Shown piece by piece: positions 21,791 to 34,003 of a stretch of 64,000 bases of DNA. The position numbers and the translations under genes are program-made. Every line of letters starts with the position of its first letter. The first letter of the stretch is position 1. The stretch is taken from NCBI GenBank assembly GCA_037042915.1, contig CM073200.1:1116001-1180000 (forward strand). The letters are read 5' to 3'. The notes below the pieces were generated by a model. That model was not told where the DNA came from. It worked only from the letters and a program-made list of their open reading frames with translations, and did not search any database. This DNA is from Auricularia sp. M13 (lineage: Eukaryota; Basidiomycota; Agaricomycetes; Auriculariales; Auriculariaceae).

Positions 21791-22971
21791 TCGTCTAGGC
21801 GGACGTTGCGTTCTGTGGCAGGTCGTACGTCGTGCCGCAACGGGCGCACTGCCGCCGCTGCCGCGCCTAGAGAGACCTTTGTCGAGCTGCCGGACGATAT
21901 GGACCGGCTGCCGCAGAGCGCCGCACTGTCAGAGACCGAGCTGTGACGCGAGATGTTTGCTGTGGCGAATGAGGACTTTCAGGATTCAAATTACTGCTAC
22001 TACTGGTCGCAATACCCATTCTGCCTCGTTTCCTCCTCGCTAGAAGCTTCCCCTTGCGTCGTGTCCAATGTCGCTCGTTTACTCTCTCGTAGTCGAACGC
22101 ACGACGATCTCCGTATTGAGCAGAGCGTGACTTTGGCGGGACCTTGCTCGGGCGGCTCAATCTGCTAAAGCTTCTGATGCGTATGACGCGCAGCTTGCTA
22201 TTCTTTATGAGGGCGAATGTGGAATTACTTTTGATATACATGCCGTTCGCGAACCATTGTGACGCCGGAGCCAATCCCCAACCAATCCCGCACCTGACCA
22301 TAACCTGACCATAACCGTTCGGTCCGCAGCATGTGCATTGGATATTGATTAACATCAGCGTTTTACTGTTTCTCTCTCTGGGACACCCTCTTCATTGGGC
22401 CAGACTAAGTAGTCACACGGATTCACCACCAGCGATTTTGACTTATGAGACGGGCAAGACCACGTTCGTCGATTCGGAGGCAGTCTGATTGTATGTAGTT
22501 CAGTCGCATAAAGGAACACTCGCAAAGTCAAAAAGAAATACAGATTACATGGCCAGTGTGGGTGATGCCGTACAAGAAACGACAAGCTCATGGACGCTGG
22601 TACATCACCATGGTCTCGATGGTGACGGAGCCGAAGACCATGTTCACGACTCCACTGAGAGGGCGCATGCGCTGAGGAGGTTCACAGTCAGATGCCATAA
22701 CGCTGCAAACGCACGGCGTACAGACCAAATTATCGTCAGGTATGACAGGATGCACGGTGCTGACTGCAGTGGTTGGGCGATCCGCACCTACGTTAACCTA
22801 TGAGACGCGGCGTAAGACAGATAAAAGGAAGCAGGAACAGCGTGTTCACCTCTGAGGACACGCAAGTAGTTTGCATACTCGCAGACTGCTCGGGAAGGCG
22901 AGTAGCTTCCATATTCGGAGGATGCTCCTCGGAGACTTCATCCAGATGCTCACGCCCGGGAACCGTCGTAG
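21791..22971. other. Intergenic, no gene recognised
   Basis: A tandem duplicate ACCTGACCATA lies at 22298-22319. No gene is supported before the stop codon of the minus-strand gene at 22972. Confidence 0.5.
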
Positions 22972-23813
22972 TTAGTGCGTCTTCCGGGCAGGAAATCTGA
23001 GCAGATCCAACGCCCTGTGCACAGCGTCAATAAGTTGTGTGGCAACGATATATTTGCATGCCTCTCCATCCGGTGTGACCTGTGGTGTAGGTTGAAGGGC
23101 AATTTGAGCCCCTCCTGTGATAGCCTGATCAGTCGGCAGCGATGGTCCAGCCTCACTCTGGTCCAGGGATGGGAGTGGCAGCGAACCGCATGGGACATGC
23201 GCGACCGGCGACTGGGGCTATGCACTTCTTGAGCTCGAGGGTAGGAGCATGTGAATCGTAAGAGACTGACCTGCGGTAGACGGTACAGGCGTGCAAGCTC
23301 GGGCTATAGCGGATGAGAGGATGAGCATCTTAGACGGAGGGAAGCCAAGTCAACTGACCACAAGTACATTGCCGTGCCCAGCGCGAATGGTCTTGGTCCA
23401 TGAAACAGTAGGAAAGGACTGCATAATGAATGGTGAGGGCCGAACGCCGGTGGCGGAGCAGTCCTTGATATATGCAAGCCAGAGAATGGCGTCGTCCAAG
23501 ACGACCGACGGATATGAATTCATAATCGCAGCCAGGGCGTGATCGTCGTCACCGTCGCGGCTAAGATCAAGAATGTGCTTGGCAAATGAACCGGGCACAC
23601 GGCAGTTGCGACCGTCGGGGCTGTCGGGGTGAAGTATACTATCTCCTTCTGAGACACTGGTACTCTAAGGTTGCGTTATTTTGTGAATATGTTAATTAGA
23701 CGAGAAACGCACAACGCCAGGTTCCAAAAGCATTTCATCACCATCGCAGTCGTGCTGCGTGGTGTGAGGATCGTCGGGGGAGGCAGGAGCAACAAGAGCA
23801 ATCTCACCTGCAT
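22972..23813 (-). CDS. Uncharacterised protein, family I copy 1 (5 exons)
   Basis: Exons 23808-23813, 23713-23754, 23368-23664, 23271-23303 and 22972-23217 read in phase to a 207-residue product ending at TAA. The first exon is only ATGCAG, followed by GTGAGA. A longer start (MLRSLLSLEHIAH, upstream and in the same frame) is possible. The main exon carries FAKHILDLSRDGDDDHALAA and DDAILWLAYIKD ... PFIMQSF ... SW, and the last exon a short helix, KYIVATQLIDAVHRALDLL. The family is not a named one. The gene at 25918-26771 has the same core (HAVRFIID, DAWLWLEYIKG, FIMDLF, SW) and also a tiny ATG-bearing first exon. The two genes face away from each other across a minisatellite and the 25142-25704 gene. 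Confidence 0.72.
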
Positions 23814-23999
23814 TGAGTGAGAGGATATCATCATAGCTGCGATGGGGCGAATGCAGTACGAGTGGGCGATGTGTTCGAGAGATAGCAGACTACGCAGCAT
23901 GGGGTTTTTAAACGTCCACAAGCTGAGGAACTCTGAGAGGCGTCGCATGGGACCAAAATGCAGAGGGATCAAGGTGGGAAAGATGGTGGCCGACGTCGC

Positions 24000-24390
24000 A
24001 GAGGCGGCGGCCGCCAGCAAAGTCGAATGAGTTAGACTGAGGCAGGACAAAGGCGAGGAGCGACGGCGGATGACGGCGGCGAGGCGGCGGCCGTCAGCAA
24101 AGTCGAATGGGTTAGATTGAGGCAGGGCAAAGGCGAGGAGCGACGGCGGATGACGGCGGCGAGGCGGCGGCCGTCGACAAAGTCGAATGGGTTAGATTGA
24201 GGCAGGACAAAGGCGAGGAGCGACGGCGGATGACGGCGGCGAGGCGGCGGCCGTCGGCAAAGTCGAATGGGTTAGATTGAGGCAGGACAAAGGCGAGGAG
24301 CGACGGCGGATGACGGCGGCGAGGCGGCAGCCGTCAGCAAAAGTCGAATGGGTTAGATTGAGGCAGGACAAAGACAGCGAGCGACGGCTG
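24000..24390. repeat. 80 bp minisatellite, about 5 copies
   Basis: The word AGTCGAATGGGTTAGATTGA recurs at 24021, 24101, 24181, 24261 and 24342, a period of 80 (once 81). The unit contains GAGGCGGCGGCCGTC and GAGCGACGGCGGATGACGGC. Diverged, shorter copies of the same words (GACGGCGCCAAGA, GGGGAGCGACGGCG) continue to about 24930. There are no unique spacers, so this is not CRISPR. Confidence 0.92.
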
Positions 24391-25141
24391 CGGGCGTCGA
24401 CGGCAAGCTCGCAGTGCAATGATGGCGGCGAGGCGGCGGCCGTCAGCAAAGCCGACCGTACGAGATTGACGGCGCCAAGAGGCGGCAGGATTAAGACGGG
24501 AAGCGACGGCGGCTGGCGTCGACGGCGTGATGTTGTGAGAGTGATGCAACCGCCGTCGGCCAGCTGAGATTCGACCGTACGAGATTGACGGCGCCAAGAT
24601 CTGGAAGCGGCAGGACAAAGACGGGGAGCGACGGCGGATTGAGTGGACGGCATGGTCCAGATGATACTGACGGGGGGAGGCGGCCGCCGTCGGCGAGTCC
24701 GCGTCACCGCCGTCAGCGAGTCTGCGAAATGAACTGACGGCGCCAAGAGAGCAGCGTGGGACAAGGAACGGCGACGGCGAGGGTGCCGTCGCCGGCGAGA
24801 CTGCCAGAGTAATGCGCTGACGGCGCCAAGAGACGGCGCGGGGCAAGAAACGACGGCGGCGAGACTGCCGTCGCCAGCGGGCCATCGGGTTAATGCGCTG
24901 ACTTCACCGAGAGACGGCGCTGGGCAGCAAGGGTGCCGTCGCCAGCATCACATGCATTGCTGGGCGTCAGCGGCTGTTCAAGGTTCAAGGTTCAAGGTTC
25001 ATGTTCAGGCGCCGTCGCGGCCTCGGCCGATGCCTTTATTCTCTTGCCCTCCCGCTCCCAGTACAAAATGCGGCACCGCCGGCGCATATGGCTGCCCAAG
25101 TCGACCCCATCCGCCTGCGCGCCGCCTAGCCACTCAGGAAG

Positions 25142-25704
25142 ATGAAATCCGCCCAGACCGCGACGAAGCAGCGTCGCAGCCCTCGCAGGAAGGAGCCCGT
25201 TGCGCCCAAGCCTGCGCCTGCATCCCGTACCCGCCGCGCTCGTACTGCCCGCAAGGGGCAGAAGCAGGCCGGCTCATCCTTCGAGGATGTCGACATGGCG
25301 GTGAGTGTCTAGCAGCCGTCCTAGTACCATTGCCCGGGAATTGACCATTGAGCTTCTTCAGACTGCAGACTCGCCACGGCCGGACGATGTCGGCCCAGCA
25401 GATCAGGGTCAGCACAACACGGGCATGTCTGGCCCGTGCGCGGACGGTACAGTGTCTCAGCATGGCTCCGTCGGCGAGCTCGTCGTCCAGGTCGGTGTTG
25501 TCTCGCCAAATTCCGCCTGCTGACGCGCTGCCAGCCAACGCTCGACGCAGAGACTGTGGCGTCGTTGTCTCCGCCGCCGCCGCACGTTATCCAGGTCTGT
25601 ACATAGCCTCTCCACTCGCCCTTCACTCACGCTCCCCCAGCCCTCAATCGATCCATCGCTTCTGTTCGCAGTTGAACGCGAACGCGAACTGGCTGCTCGA
25701 GTGA
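25142..25704 (+). CDS. Small basic, disordered protein (4 exons)
   Basis: ATG at 25142 starts MKSAQTATKQRRSPRRKEP, rich in Arg, Lys and Pro, probably nuclear. Exons 25142-25300, 25362-25490, 25553-25594 and 25672-25704 join in phase. The introns are 61, 62 and 77 nt, with donors GTGAGT, GTCGGT and GTCTGT. The product is 120 residues, ending NANANWLLE. The second intron has a second usable AG two bases upstream (25550), but only 25552 keeps the frame. No domain is recognised. It lies about 200 bp upstream of the next plus-strand gene and could be the 5' part of a longer transcript. Confidence 0.6.
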
Positions 25705-25917
25705 ACGTGCGTCTCTACATTCGATGTGTCCGTCTCGGATCTGATGCGCTTCCTAGTCCCCTCCTCGTAAAGCCCTCGATGAGGCCCATCCTAGGTCCCT
25801 TGGCGATCCTTTGCCTCAAGTTCGTACTCCATGTCCTACCATATCCGCGAAAAGTGCTCATGAAATGCTAAGCCCATCGCGCTCAACCCTGCCACGTGTC
25901 AAAATGCCGCCCAAAAT

Positions 25918-26771
25918 ATGCAGCAGGTACCAGTCTCCAGCCATCATTGTCTGCTACTTACCTGTATTGCAGTCAGCACAGACGTTGTCGCTGGTAGCGG
26001 ATTCTGTGCTGGGTTGTACCCCGACTCACGCAGTAATTCCTGAACACGCCCCAGCGGCAGTTAGTCAGCAGTCTCCTTCCCCTCTGCCCGCGTCACGTCT
26101 AGACTTCCGTGACCAAAATCACCTGATACTGAACCAACGTGGGCCTTGGTCTCGAGATGCATTTGGCCAACGCGTTCTAGCTGAGGCAGCTTCCCGTGGA
26201 GATGCTCACGCCGTTCGCTTCATCATCGACTCTTTCCAAAATTGCGACATTCAAGATGCATGGCTGTGGCTGGAATACATCAAGGGTTCCCATTCTCGTG
26301 GGGTGCCCTTTGACATCTTCATAATGGACTTGTTCCGTACCAGCAGCTGGTACGAGACAATCTCGACACAGGAGGACGATAACTTTGGGGTATGTCTAAC
26401 TTTAAGATATGTCATTCCTCCTAACCGTTCTTGCAGCATTGGAGGTCCATGGCTCTCGATCTTATCCCAGCGTTTGAGCGGACCAAGTCGGTTAGTCGGA
26501 CGCGCTCTATCTGCCTCCATCCTCACATAGCTTTCTAGGCCATCTCCCGCGTCATTGTACCAGCGAGTGATTCAGGAATATTTCCATCTACCTAATTCCC
26601 ACGGCTTACTAGGATTGTGCGAGGGCGCTGATTGACTGCCTCTCTTCTGATTTGTACATGTTCCCAATGTTACTGCTCGTCCCAATCGGTGCTGCCGCGT
26701 TAGTTGGTCCAAAAGTAGGACTGAGGCGCAGGGCCTCTGACCTTGGCTTCCATGTTTCACTCGACACATAG
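25918..26771 (+). CDS. Uncharacterised protein, family I copy 2, with C-terminal membrane segment
   Basis: Exons 25918-25926 (ATGCAGCAG), 25973-26389, 26437-26490, 26531-26566 and 26613-26771 join in phase to 224 residues. The introns are 40-47 nt (donors GTACCA, GTATGT, GTTAGT, GTGATT). An alternative start at 25904 reads through the first intron in the same frame. The middle carries the core shared with 22972-23813 (DAHAVRFIIDSF, DAWLWLEYIKG, FDIFIMDLF, SWYETI). The last exon gives LYMFPMLLLVPIGAAALVG, a clear hydrophobic segment followed by RRR, so a tail-anchored membrane protein is likely. The function is unknown. Confidence 0.72.
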
Positions 26772-27987
26772 TCCATACATAGCACGTTCAGAGATGACCT
26801 TTGGAACGTCGTCACCTGGTGCACCATAGCCTTAAGCTTCACCCGAGGGCTCTTCGCCGTGGCATCCTCCAGGAGGGCACTCGAACCTTTGCTCCTTGTC
26901 AGGTATCTCACCGAGGTCATGGTGGTGGGGGCGTGTACCACAGCTGCATGATCTCCCGTCTCATAGGACCAGGTATCGAATCAGATTGAATGCAAGCACG
27001 TTTGCGATCATGGAAGCGTTTCGCCTGTTCGACGAGGGCTTAACTTTCCACCGGCTGAGAATGCACGGTCGCTGCTCATACGCATCAAAGCGTCTTCTTG
27101 TGGAGAATTCGTCTTTCAGGATAGTGCAAACAAGGGGACCCAGCCGCCAAAATCTGGAGCATCAGGTTAGGATGGATGGGTCGGCCGATCTCACGCTTCA
27201 GAGGTACCCCGGCCGATTTGGCTCCGGAGAGCGTTTTAACAGCCCATTCGCACTTCAAGTTGACTGAGCTTGCACAGAGTGATCTACAGTATTTGGGCTC
27301 TTCTGAGCCCTCTTCATGGCCACAGGGGGACCGTTCCGGTACAATTCGGATGCATATTGTCTGCTGACATAATGCGTTACACTTCCGAGATTGGACCGTC
27401 GAGCGATATATGTACATGAAGTCTCATACTCCTTCCCAGTGTATAGCCGCGCTGGGCCTTGTTTGTCGTTATGTACACAAGGAAACCGGCCGGAGGTGTC
27501 ATATACACTGGTGACAAATGTTATTGCGACCGAGTACATCCGCTCCGTGGGCTGAGTCAGCGAGCCAGAACACGCTCACCAGGCTCTGTGTTGCCCGTTG
27601 TCGCCTCCGCCGTGGCACCCGTTGCTCTCAGTAGTCCTCTAAATACATCAGTGGGATGTCCCGCTTCGGTTTGAGGCTCAGAATTGCCTTGTACGCCCGA
27701 TTCGGACGAGTGCGACAATGCTGCAGCTGCATCAGCCTGCATGATCTCGAGCCTCGCAACTGCGAATAAAGTCTCCAATGCATAAAGTGGTCACATTTCT
27801 AAGTGCTGGGAAACTTATTTACGCTCTTATTGCCTGTTCTCGAGTCCCTGCAGTAGTAAGCGTCTATTTTAGGCGCGGCACAAAAGTCGCCAGGGTTTCC
27901 TTGTGCACACGACAAACAACCGTCGGTGCGTATTCGTAGACCAATGGGAAGGAGTATGATGAAGTCTGCGATGCTGAATAACTATCT
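26772..27987. other. Intergenic with a dispersed repeat and a possible small exon
   Basis: It holds one copy of a dispersed repeat (27132-27273). The minus-strand frame 27557-27778 (ADAAAALSHSSESG) ends near a GTGAGC donor and could be an exon of an unrecognised gene, but I cannot complete a model. Confidence 0.4.
27132..27273 (+). repeat. Dispersed repeat, copy 1
   Basis: It shares long stretches with 56717-56860, including CAAGGGGACCCAGCCG, CATCAGGTTAGGATGGATGG and AATTTGGCTCCGGAGAG (GATTTGG in this copy). A weaker third copy is at 62862-62945. Confidence 0.8.
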
Positions 27988-30496
27988 TCATACATAGTAC
28001 TCGGCCAACTCCAGCTCGCGGAGAAGGCGCGAGCGGAAAGCATCGTTGCTACTGCCGCTGGTGCTTAACAACAGCTTGCGGATTTCGCTGTGCTGGGAGT
28101 CGACGCGCTGCTTGATGCAGCGACGGCGCGGGCGCTGTATGCATCCTCGACCATGCTCTCCAGCTAGGAGATCCTCTGCTCGTACTGGCGGCGCATCTTG
28201 TTCATCGCGTTCTGGTGGTCGCCATCGCCCGCGATACTGGCGAGCTCCGACTCGTAGGCCTCCTTGGCGAGAATGGCGGCGGAGAGCTGCTGCTTCAAGT
28301 CGTTCATCTGCGCAGCGACGTTCTTCGCCTCGGCCTCCATGCGGCGTACCTGGCCCGCAACGGATTCGGGGATCTTGCGCTCCTTATCGATCTCGGCGCG
28401 CAGCTGGAACGCCTTTTCCTCGGCGGTACGAATCTGCTTGTTCTTCGCGTAGTTGAGCGACCGTTCCTTCTCGGCCTCGCGCACAGAATCTTCCGGGTCT
28501 ATGAGGAGGCGCACCTTGACCTGCTGCAAGGAGCGTAGTTGCGACTGAACAGCGCGGAGTTCGGCCCGGATATCGAGTAACTGTGGGTCGTCAGCCGCTT
28601 GGCCTCCTCGAGGATGTGGACGTGTTCGACGATGGTCTTGTCCTGCTTGGAACGCAGGTTCTGGAGGTCCATTCACGGTGAGCAAGTTGTCCTGCGGCTT
28701 ATTGAGCTCGCACTCGAGCTTAACTTGCCGGTCCTTGAGCTTGGCGAGCTCTGAGCGGTTCTGTGTGGCCGACTTGTCAAGCTGGATACGCTTGGTTCGC
28801 TCGTCCTCCGGCTCCTTGCGCGTCGAGTCCACCTGGCGGACCCACGAGGTCTTTTTCGCGCTCGACCTGGAGTTAACGCGTCCTCAACGTCTTGGTGATT
28901 CGTAAGCGCGGCCGCGAGGTGTCGCTCAGAAGCCTTCATAAACAATGAGTTAAATGACGAAGAATACGAGGGACCGATGCATACCTCCCTCGCCTTGACG
29001 GCCTTTGTCAATTGACTGTCGAGGTCGACTTGCACAGAGTGTGGAGCTCAGACTTGGCCGCCCGACGTGTCTTCTCAGCATTCGCGACCTGCGCCTCGGC
29101 GTCCTTCGCCTTCTTCCCGACGCCTTCAGCTTTGCGCGTGAGCAAATCACGGCCCTGCTGCAGCTCATCGCGCTCGCGCTGCACCGTGCACAGCGTCGTC
29201 TGCGCCTCGCCAGCAGCCTTGCGCGACTCCGCGAGCTCCTCCGCACGTCGGCCAGCTCGATCTCGCGTGAGCGCTCCACCTCGCTGCGCTTGGTGTCTTC
29301 GCTCGTCTTCGCATCCATCGCGGCACGCAACTTGTCGGGTTCGGCCACCACGCACTCGCGGTCATCCTTCTTGGCCGCGAGCTCTACGGACAACGTCTTG
29401 CCGGTGGACTGTAGCTACTTGCATGAGTGCGACGTCGCGCTCCCGGCGCATCGAGGCAACTTTAGCGGCCAACCGTACAGAATCGGCCTCCTTGCGCTGG
29501 ATCATGCGGCATCCTCGGTCGCGGTGCGCGTGAGTTCGGCCAACTCCTTCTTGGCTTGGCGCGCTTCCTTCTCCTCTGCGTCGACTTTGGAGCGTCCAAG
29601 ATCCCTGTTAATATAGCGCGTGAATACTCGTGGTGGGGGGAAAGCGAGTGAAGCTCACCGTACCTCGTCGTGACTTCAGCGACGAGTTTGGCGTCCAGCT
29701 CCGCAACAGTCGCGTCCATAAGCTCCTTAAATCGGGCCTTATCCTCCTCAAGCTCAGCCAACGCCTGCTTGAGTTCCTCCAGTCGGCGGATAGCGCATTG
29801 ACATCGGTTTGAAGGGCAACGACCCGCTCATCCGCCCAGGGCAGCCTTCAGCGCCATATACTGCTCGGTGGTAGTCGCAAGCTGCGCCTGGACGCGCTCG
29901 AGCTGTTCATCGACGGTGCCCAGGCCCGCCGGGAGCGCGAGCACATCCTCCTCGAGCTCGGCCTGGCGCCGCGCCGAGCGCTCCAGCAGCGCCTCGCCGT
30001 CGACACTGCGCAGCCGCTCGGCGTCCAGTGCCTCCTCAACGCGCCGCTTATCCGCCTCGAGCTCCATCTTCAGCGTCTCGAGCGCCAGCCGCTCCTTCGC
30101 GTCACGTTCCGCGCACTCCTTGGCGATCTCCAGCTCAACGCTCTTACGGCGCAGCTCCTCATCGTTCCGCGTCACAGCCAGCAACGGACGCACCTACAAA
30201 CCAAGCAGTCCGTCAGCATTCATTCTCTTAAGAAGACTGTAAACAGACTTGGTATACAACTGCCACCACGGCCACTCCTTGAGCGCGCCATAAGGCCTCG
30301 CATTCTCCTGGATGCGGCTCGCCACAACCGCACGGCCAAGGATCTTCTTGATCTGGCAGCGAGCACCCCACTTGCGCGCCACAGGCTGGAATCGGCCAAA
30401 GATATCGTACAGTAGCCCATCGCGGCGCTCCTCGAGCTCGGCGAGCGCACCACCCTTGAAGAACGCCGGGGTCGTGCCAATGCGGAAATGCGCCTG

Positions 30497-30647
30497 GTCG
30501 AGCTGCGGCGCAACGGTGTTCTCGAGGGCAGTCGTATCGCGCATCTCGGCTACTCTAACCGCCTACCGTTCGTGCCCGGCGTGCTCCCACCCGGATATAT
30601 GGATAGACGCAAAGCCGCTGCGAGGATGCACGCCGCGCTCGAGCTGG
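30497..30647 (+). other. Inverted segment inside the myosin pseudogene
   Basis: Here the plus strand, not the minus, encodes the myosin loop NGVLEGSRIAHLGYSNRLPF and GYMDRRKAAARMHAALEL. The flanking minus-strand frames stop and resume the motor exactly around it (DFSLVQDQL before, DQAHFRIGT after). The ends carry short inverted words (TCGAGCTGCGGCG and CGCCGCGCTCGA), a plausible substrate for the inversion. Confidence 0.85.
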
Positions 30648-32127
30648 TCCTGCACGAGCGAGAAGTCGACGCGCCTGGCGCGGCGGAACGTATTGGGCAC
30701 GATACAGCGCACGAAATACGGCTGCGTCGCGCCATGAGGCTCGTGAGCTGCTCCTTATGGCCCTGCGTGACGGTGCAGAACGCGCCCTTCTTAACGACCA
30801 CACCGCCGACGCGCTTCGCACCGTCTCCCTCCGCGAACAGCTGCGCGACGAAGTTCTCGGACGACGCGCCCAGGATGCGCGCTAGGTTGTCGTTGTCGTT
30901 CAGCGGGTCCTTGTTCTTCGCGAGCCAGCCATCCGTGCTATATTCTACGCGGCCCGCGTAGTGCTACACCACGAAGCCCTGCGCGAGGCGCGCCGACACG
31001 TACTTTCTCGCACCCGGGTGGTCGCGCGTGCAGCTTGGCAGTGAACGTCGCGTCCGTCGCCTTGGGCACGATGCACTCCTCGTCCAAGCAACTCAGGATG
31101 CCCCGGCGCGCGCCGGAATGAGTCGATGGTGGGCAGCAGGTTCGAGCCCGAAGTTGACGGACAACCACTCGATGCCCTCACGTGCACACTCCTCCTGCTG
31201 AAGCACAAATATGTGGTGGTTGAAGTACTGCTGCAGGCGCTCGTTCGCGTAGTTGATGCACAGCTGTTCAAACCCGTTCTCGGTGAAGACGTTGAAACCG
31301 GGGATGTCGAGCACGCCGAACGTCTTCTCGTACAGGGTCTTGCACAGCACGCCCAACTTGTCACGCGCCTGTTGCGCCGTCCGCGCCTGCGTCACCGGCC
31401 AGCACCCACGGGCTAAGCACCGCTCGCCCAATGTTTGCCGTGCTCACGCCGAGCAGATGGCACGCCTTCTCCGCCTGCGCCGGCTCCGCGATCCGCACCG
31501 TCTCGCCCGACCGGTCGCTCATGACTGCGATATTGCCGATGTGCAGATTCGCCGCGAGCACGCAAAACAAGTCGAACTGCTCCTCCTGCGAGAACCCGAC
31601 AACGTCCAGCGCGGTCTGAAGCAACCGCCACTCCTCGCAGTCATCGACGCCGTCGATCATCAGCAGCGCGTCCTCGTTTGCGCTGCCCTCCAGCAGCTGG
31701 TAGAACGCGTGGGATGACCTCTCGTTCTCCGTCCGTGCCACCACCTGGCTCTTCTCCAGCAGGTATTAGTCGATGTTGGCGCCCGCGATGCTCCCCTCGC
31801 CGGCGAACGTGATGCGCACGAACTTGCCGAATCGCGACGGGTCGTTGTTGCGCTGCGTCTGCGCGTCGCTGAACGCCTTCAAGATCGGGTTCGCTTGCAA
31901 TATCTGCCGCCCGAGCAGGACCAGTTTGACTGGGCCGCCGTCGTCGTCGTCACGCCTACAGGCTCGGATTGCGGAACGACGAGCTGCGAGGCAGACCCTG
32001 CGTAGGTAGGACGGCGGTCGTCGAGCCTGCGCCAGAATGCGACCCGGCCAGTGTGGCGCCTGTCGCGATGGCAGCCAGGTGTTAAAAGACCTTGGTGTTA
32101 TCCGTCTTGCCTGCGCCAGAATCGCCG

Positions 32128-34003
32128 CTGCAAAATTTGAGTCAGCAAATGAAAGAGCCAAAGGAATAATGAGGCAGAGTAAGGCCACGCTGGGACAGAG
32201 CCAAGACTCGTGCGTAGTGGCGGGCAGCGAGGTCCTGCGGGTCGTGCATCCGACGCGCGCTGCATGACAACGAGCTCGATAGAAAGAAATCGGACAGAAG
32301 ACGAGGGCGCGTGCGAGCTCTTTCCGGAGTGCCTCTGCTGAGCTCGTGCGCGAGCGTGAAATGCTTTTTAGCTGTAGAAACGCGGCGCAAGCCGTAGGCG
32401 GCAGGCCTGCCAATTTCCACCGCTCCGCGCGAGCGCGGAGCGTGCACCACGTCACCAAAAACTGCGCGAGGGGGCGGCAGCCGCTAAGGCTGCGTGCAAA
32501 CAGCGGTGACCGCGCATAGCAAGTTCACGGCGGGTGGGACGAAGCCGGGTACGGAGTGCCGGGCAGGGGTGGTCCGAGCAAGAACGCAGCGGGCCATGAA
32601 AAGGAAAATAAGTACCGGGAATAGCGAGTTGGTATCGGGAATGGCAGCCTGGGAGCGCCGTGCGCAGCCCCTGGCAGTCGTTCGCGCAGGTGGGAGCCCG
32701 GGCGCGGGAACCGTAGCCCGCACCGCTAGACGACGAGCAACAGGATCCGCGCGGACGCTGACGAGCGCGCGCGGTGAAGGAGATGAAAAGGTACGCCGAA
32801 CAGAGTGCACGCGGGCGCGATTCAGAGCGTGAGCAAGCTGCTGGACGGCGAGGTCGGCAGTTGTCAAGGACGAACGCAACATACGCGGCAAGCTCACGAC
32901 GGGACGGAAAGCGCAGGATGAATGTCCATGGTGTGACTCGAACTCGGGCAAAGACGGCCTTCGCTCGCCAATCTGCTCTGGAGCATGTGGATTCCTTGTC
33001 ATCCCCACAAAAGGAGCATGTCACGGCGCGTTATGTAGGTGACCTGCCATTCCCTCCTGGACCAAAGCCACAAGGCGCGCGCGCCGACTGCGCAGCACAG
33101 TATGAAGCGCGCTCGCCCGTCGAAGTCCGAGCCAGTGTGACGTGCTGGATGAACGACCTGGGATGCCGAGGGGTGGAAAGCACAAATGAAGCAAAGGAAA
33201 ATAGCGAAAGAAAGGGAAGAAGGGAAAGATGAAAAGTAAGAAGTCTTAAATGCGAAAGAAGGCTTGCTGGGTCACATCATTGCTACGCGCGAGCCCGATG
33301 TCGGGACATTGAGGGCCACTGCTGAACAGGGCATCTTCGCGGACAGCGCCGCCGCTCCAGACGGTAGCTCGTGCATATGCGAGCGTGTGAAGGCGCTGAC
33401 CGTGGTCTGCGACGATGGGCTGCGGGCTAGTGTGGCCGCTCAGACGGCGGCGCGCTTTGCGGCAGACGGTAACAATCATTGCCGTAGGCATAGCAGTCTG
33501 CATCTGCGCAACGCAGAGCGCACGCAAGCTGAGTTCAAATTGGTTGCGCCCGGCTGGCAAACGCAGAGCTCAACCGCGCGAAGACAGAATGTAGCGCGCT
33601 ACCGCAACGTAGGACGCTGCTGTGGCGTGTGAAAGGCAAACGAAATGCGCGGAGCCGGAACCGCAAGGCGCCCTGCGCAGCCGGCAGCGGCGCCGGTCGC
33701 CTTGCCCCCCGGCAGCGTTTGAGAACGCGAGCACGCGGTCGCCAGCACACGCCGGCCACGTGAAGAGCGGGAAGACAGGCAGCAACCGCGGATATGTGAC
33801 ACCCACGCCGTGATTAGAACCCGCGCGCTTGGGATGGAGGGTGGACGGACGTCGTCGACAACCGTCACGACTCGACGTCGCGAGTCCATAACAACGTGCA
33901 GATGGGCACTGGCCGACGACGCTCTCGACGGAATACGAGCCCGCGCGCTTGGAAGGGAAGGGAAGGAAGGGTACTAGGGAAGAGCAGACGGGATTATACG
34001 TAC
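32128..34003 (-). other. Enlarged intron in the myosin copy
   Basis: Donor GTACGT (34003) and acceptor TTTTGCAG (32128) join NQSVLIT to GDSGAGKT in perfect phase, a common intron site in fungal myosins. At 1,876 bp it is over thirty times longer than other introns in the window. It is GC-rich, with no gene or inverted-repeat element that I could define. Short duplicates such as CCCGCGCGCTTGG (33823 and 33944) are present. Confidence 0.7.

Noticed and set aside
24000-24390. CRISPR-like regular repeat
   Set aside because: Units are contiguous, without unique spacers, and the genome is eukaryotic.
28046-31717. Several long plus-strand frames opposite the myosin
   Set aside because: They are antisense shadows of the coiled coil and motor. 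The single exception, near 30500-30650, is the inverted segment and was kept.
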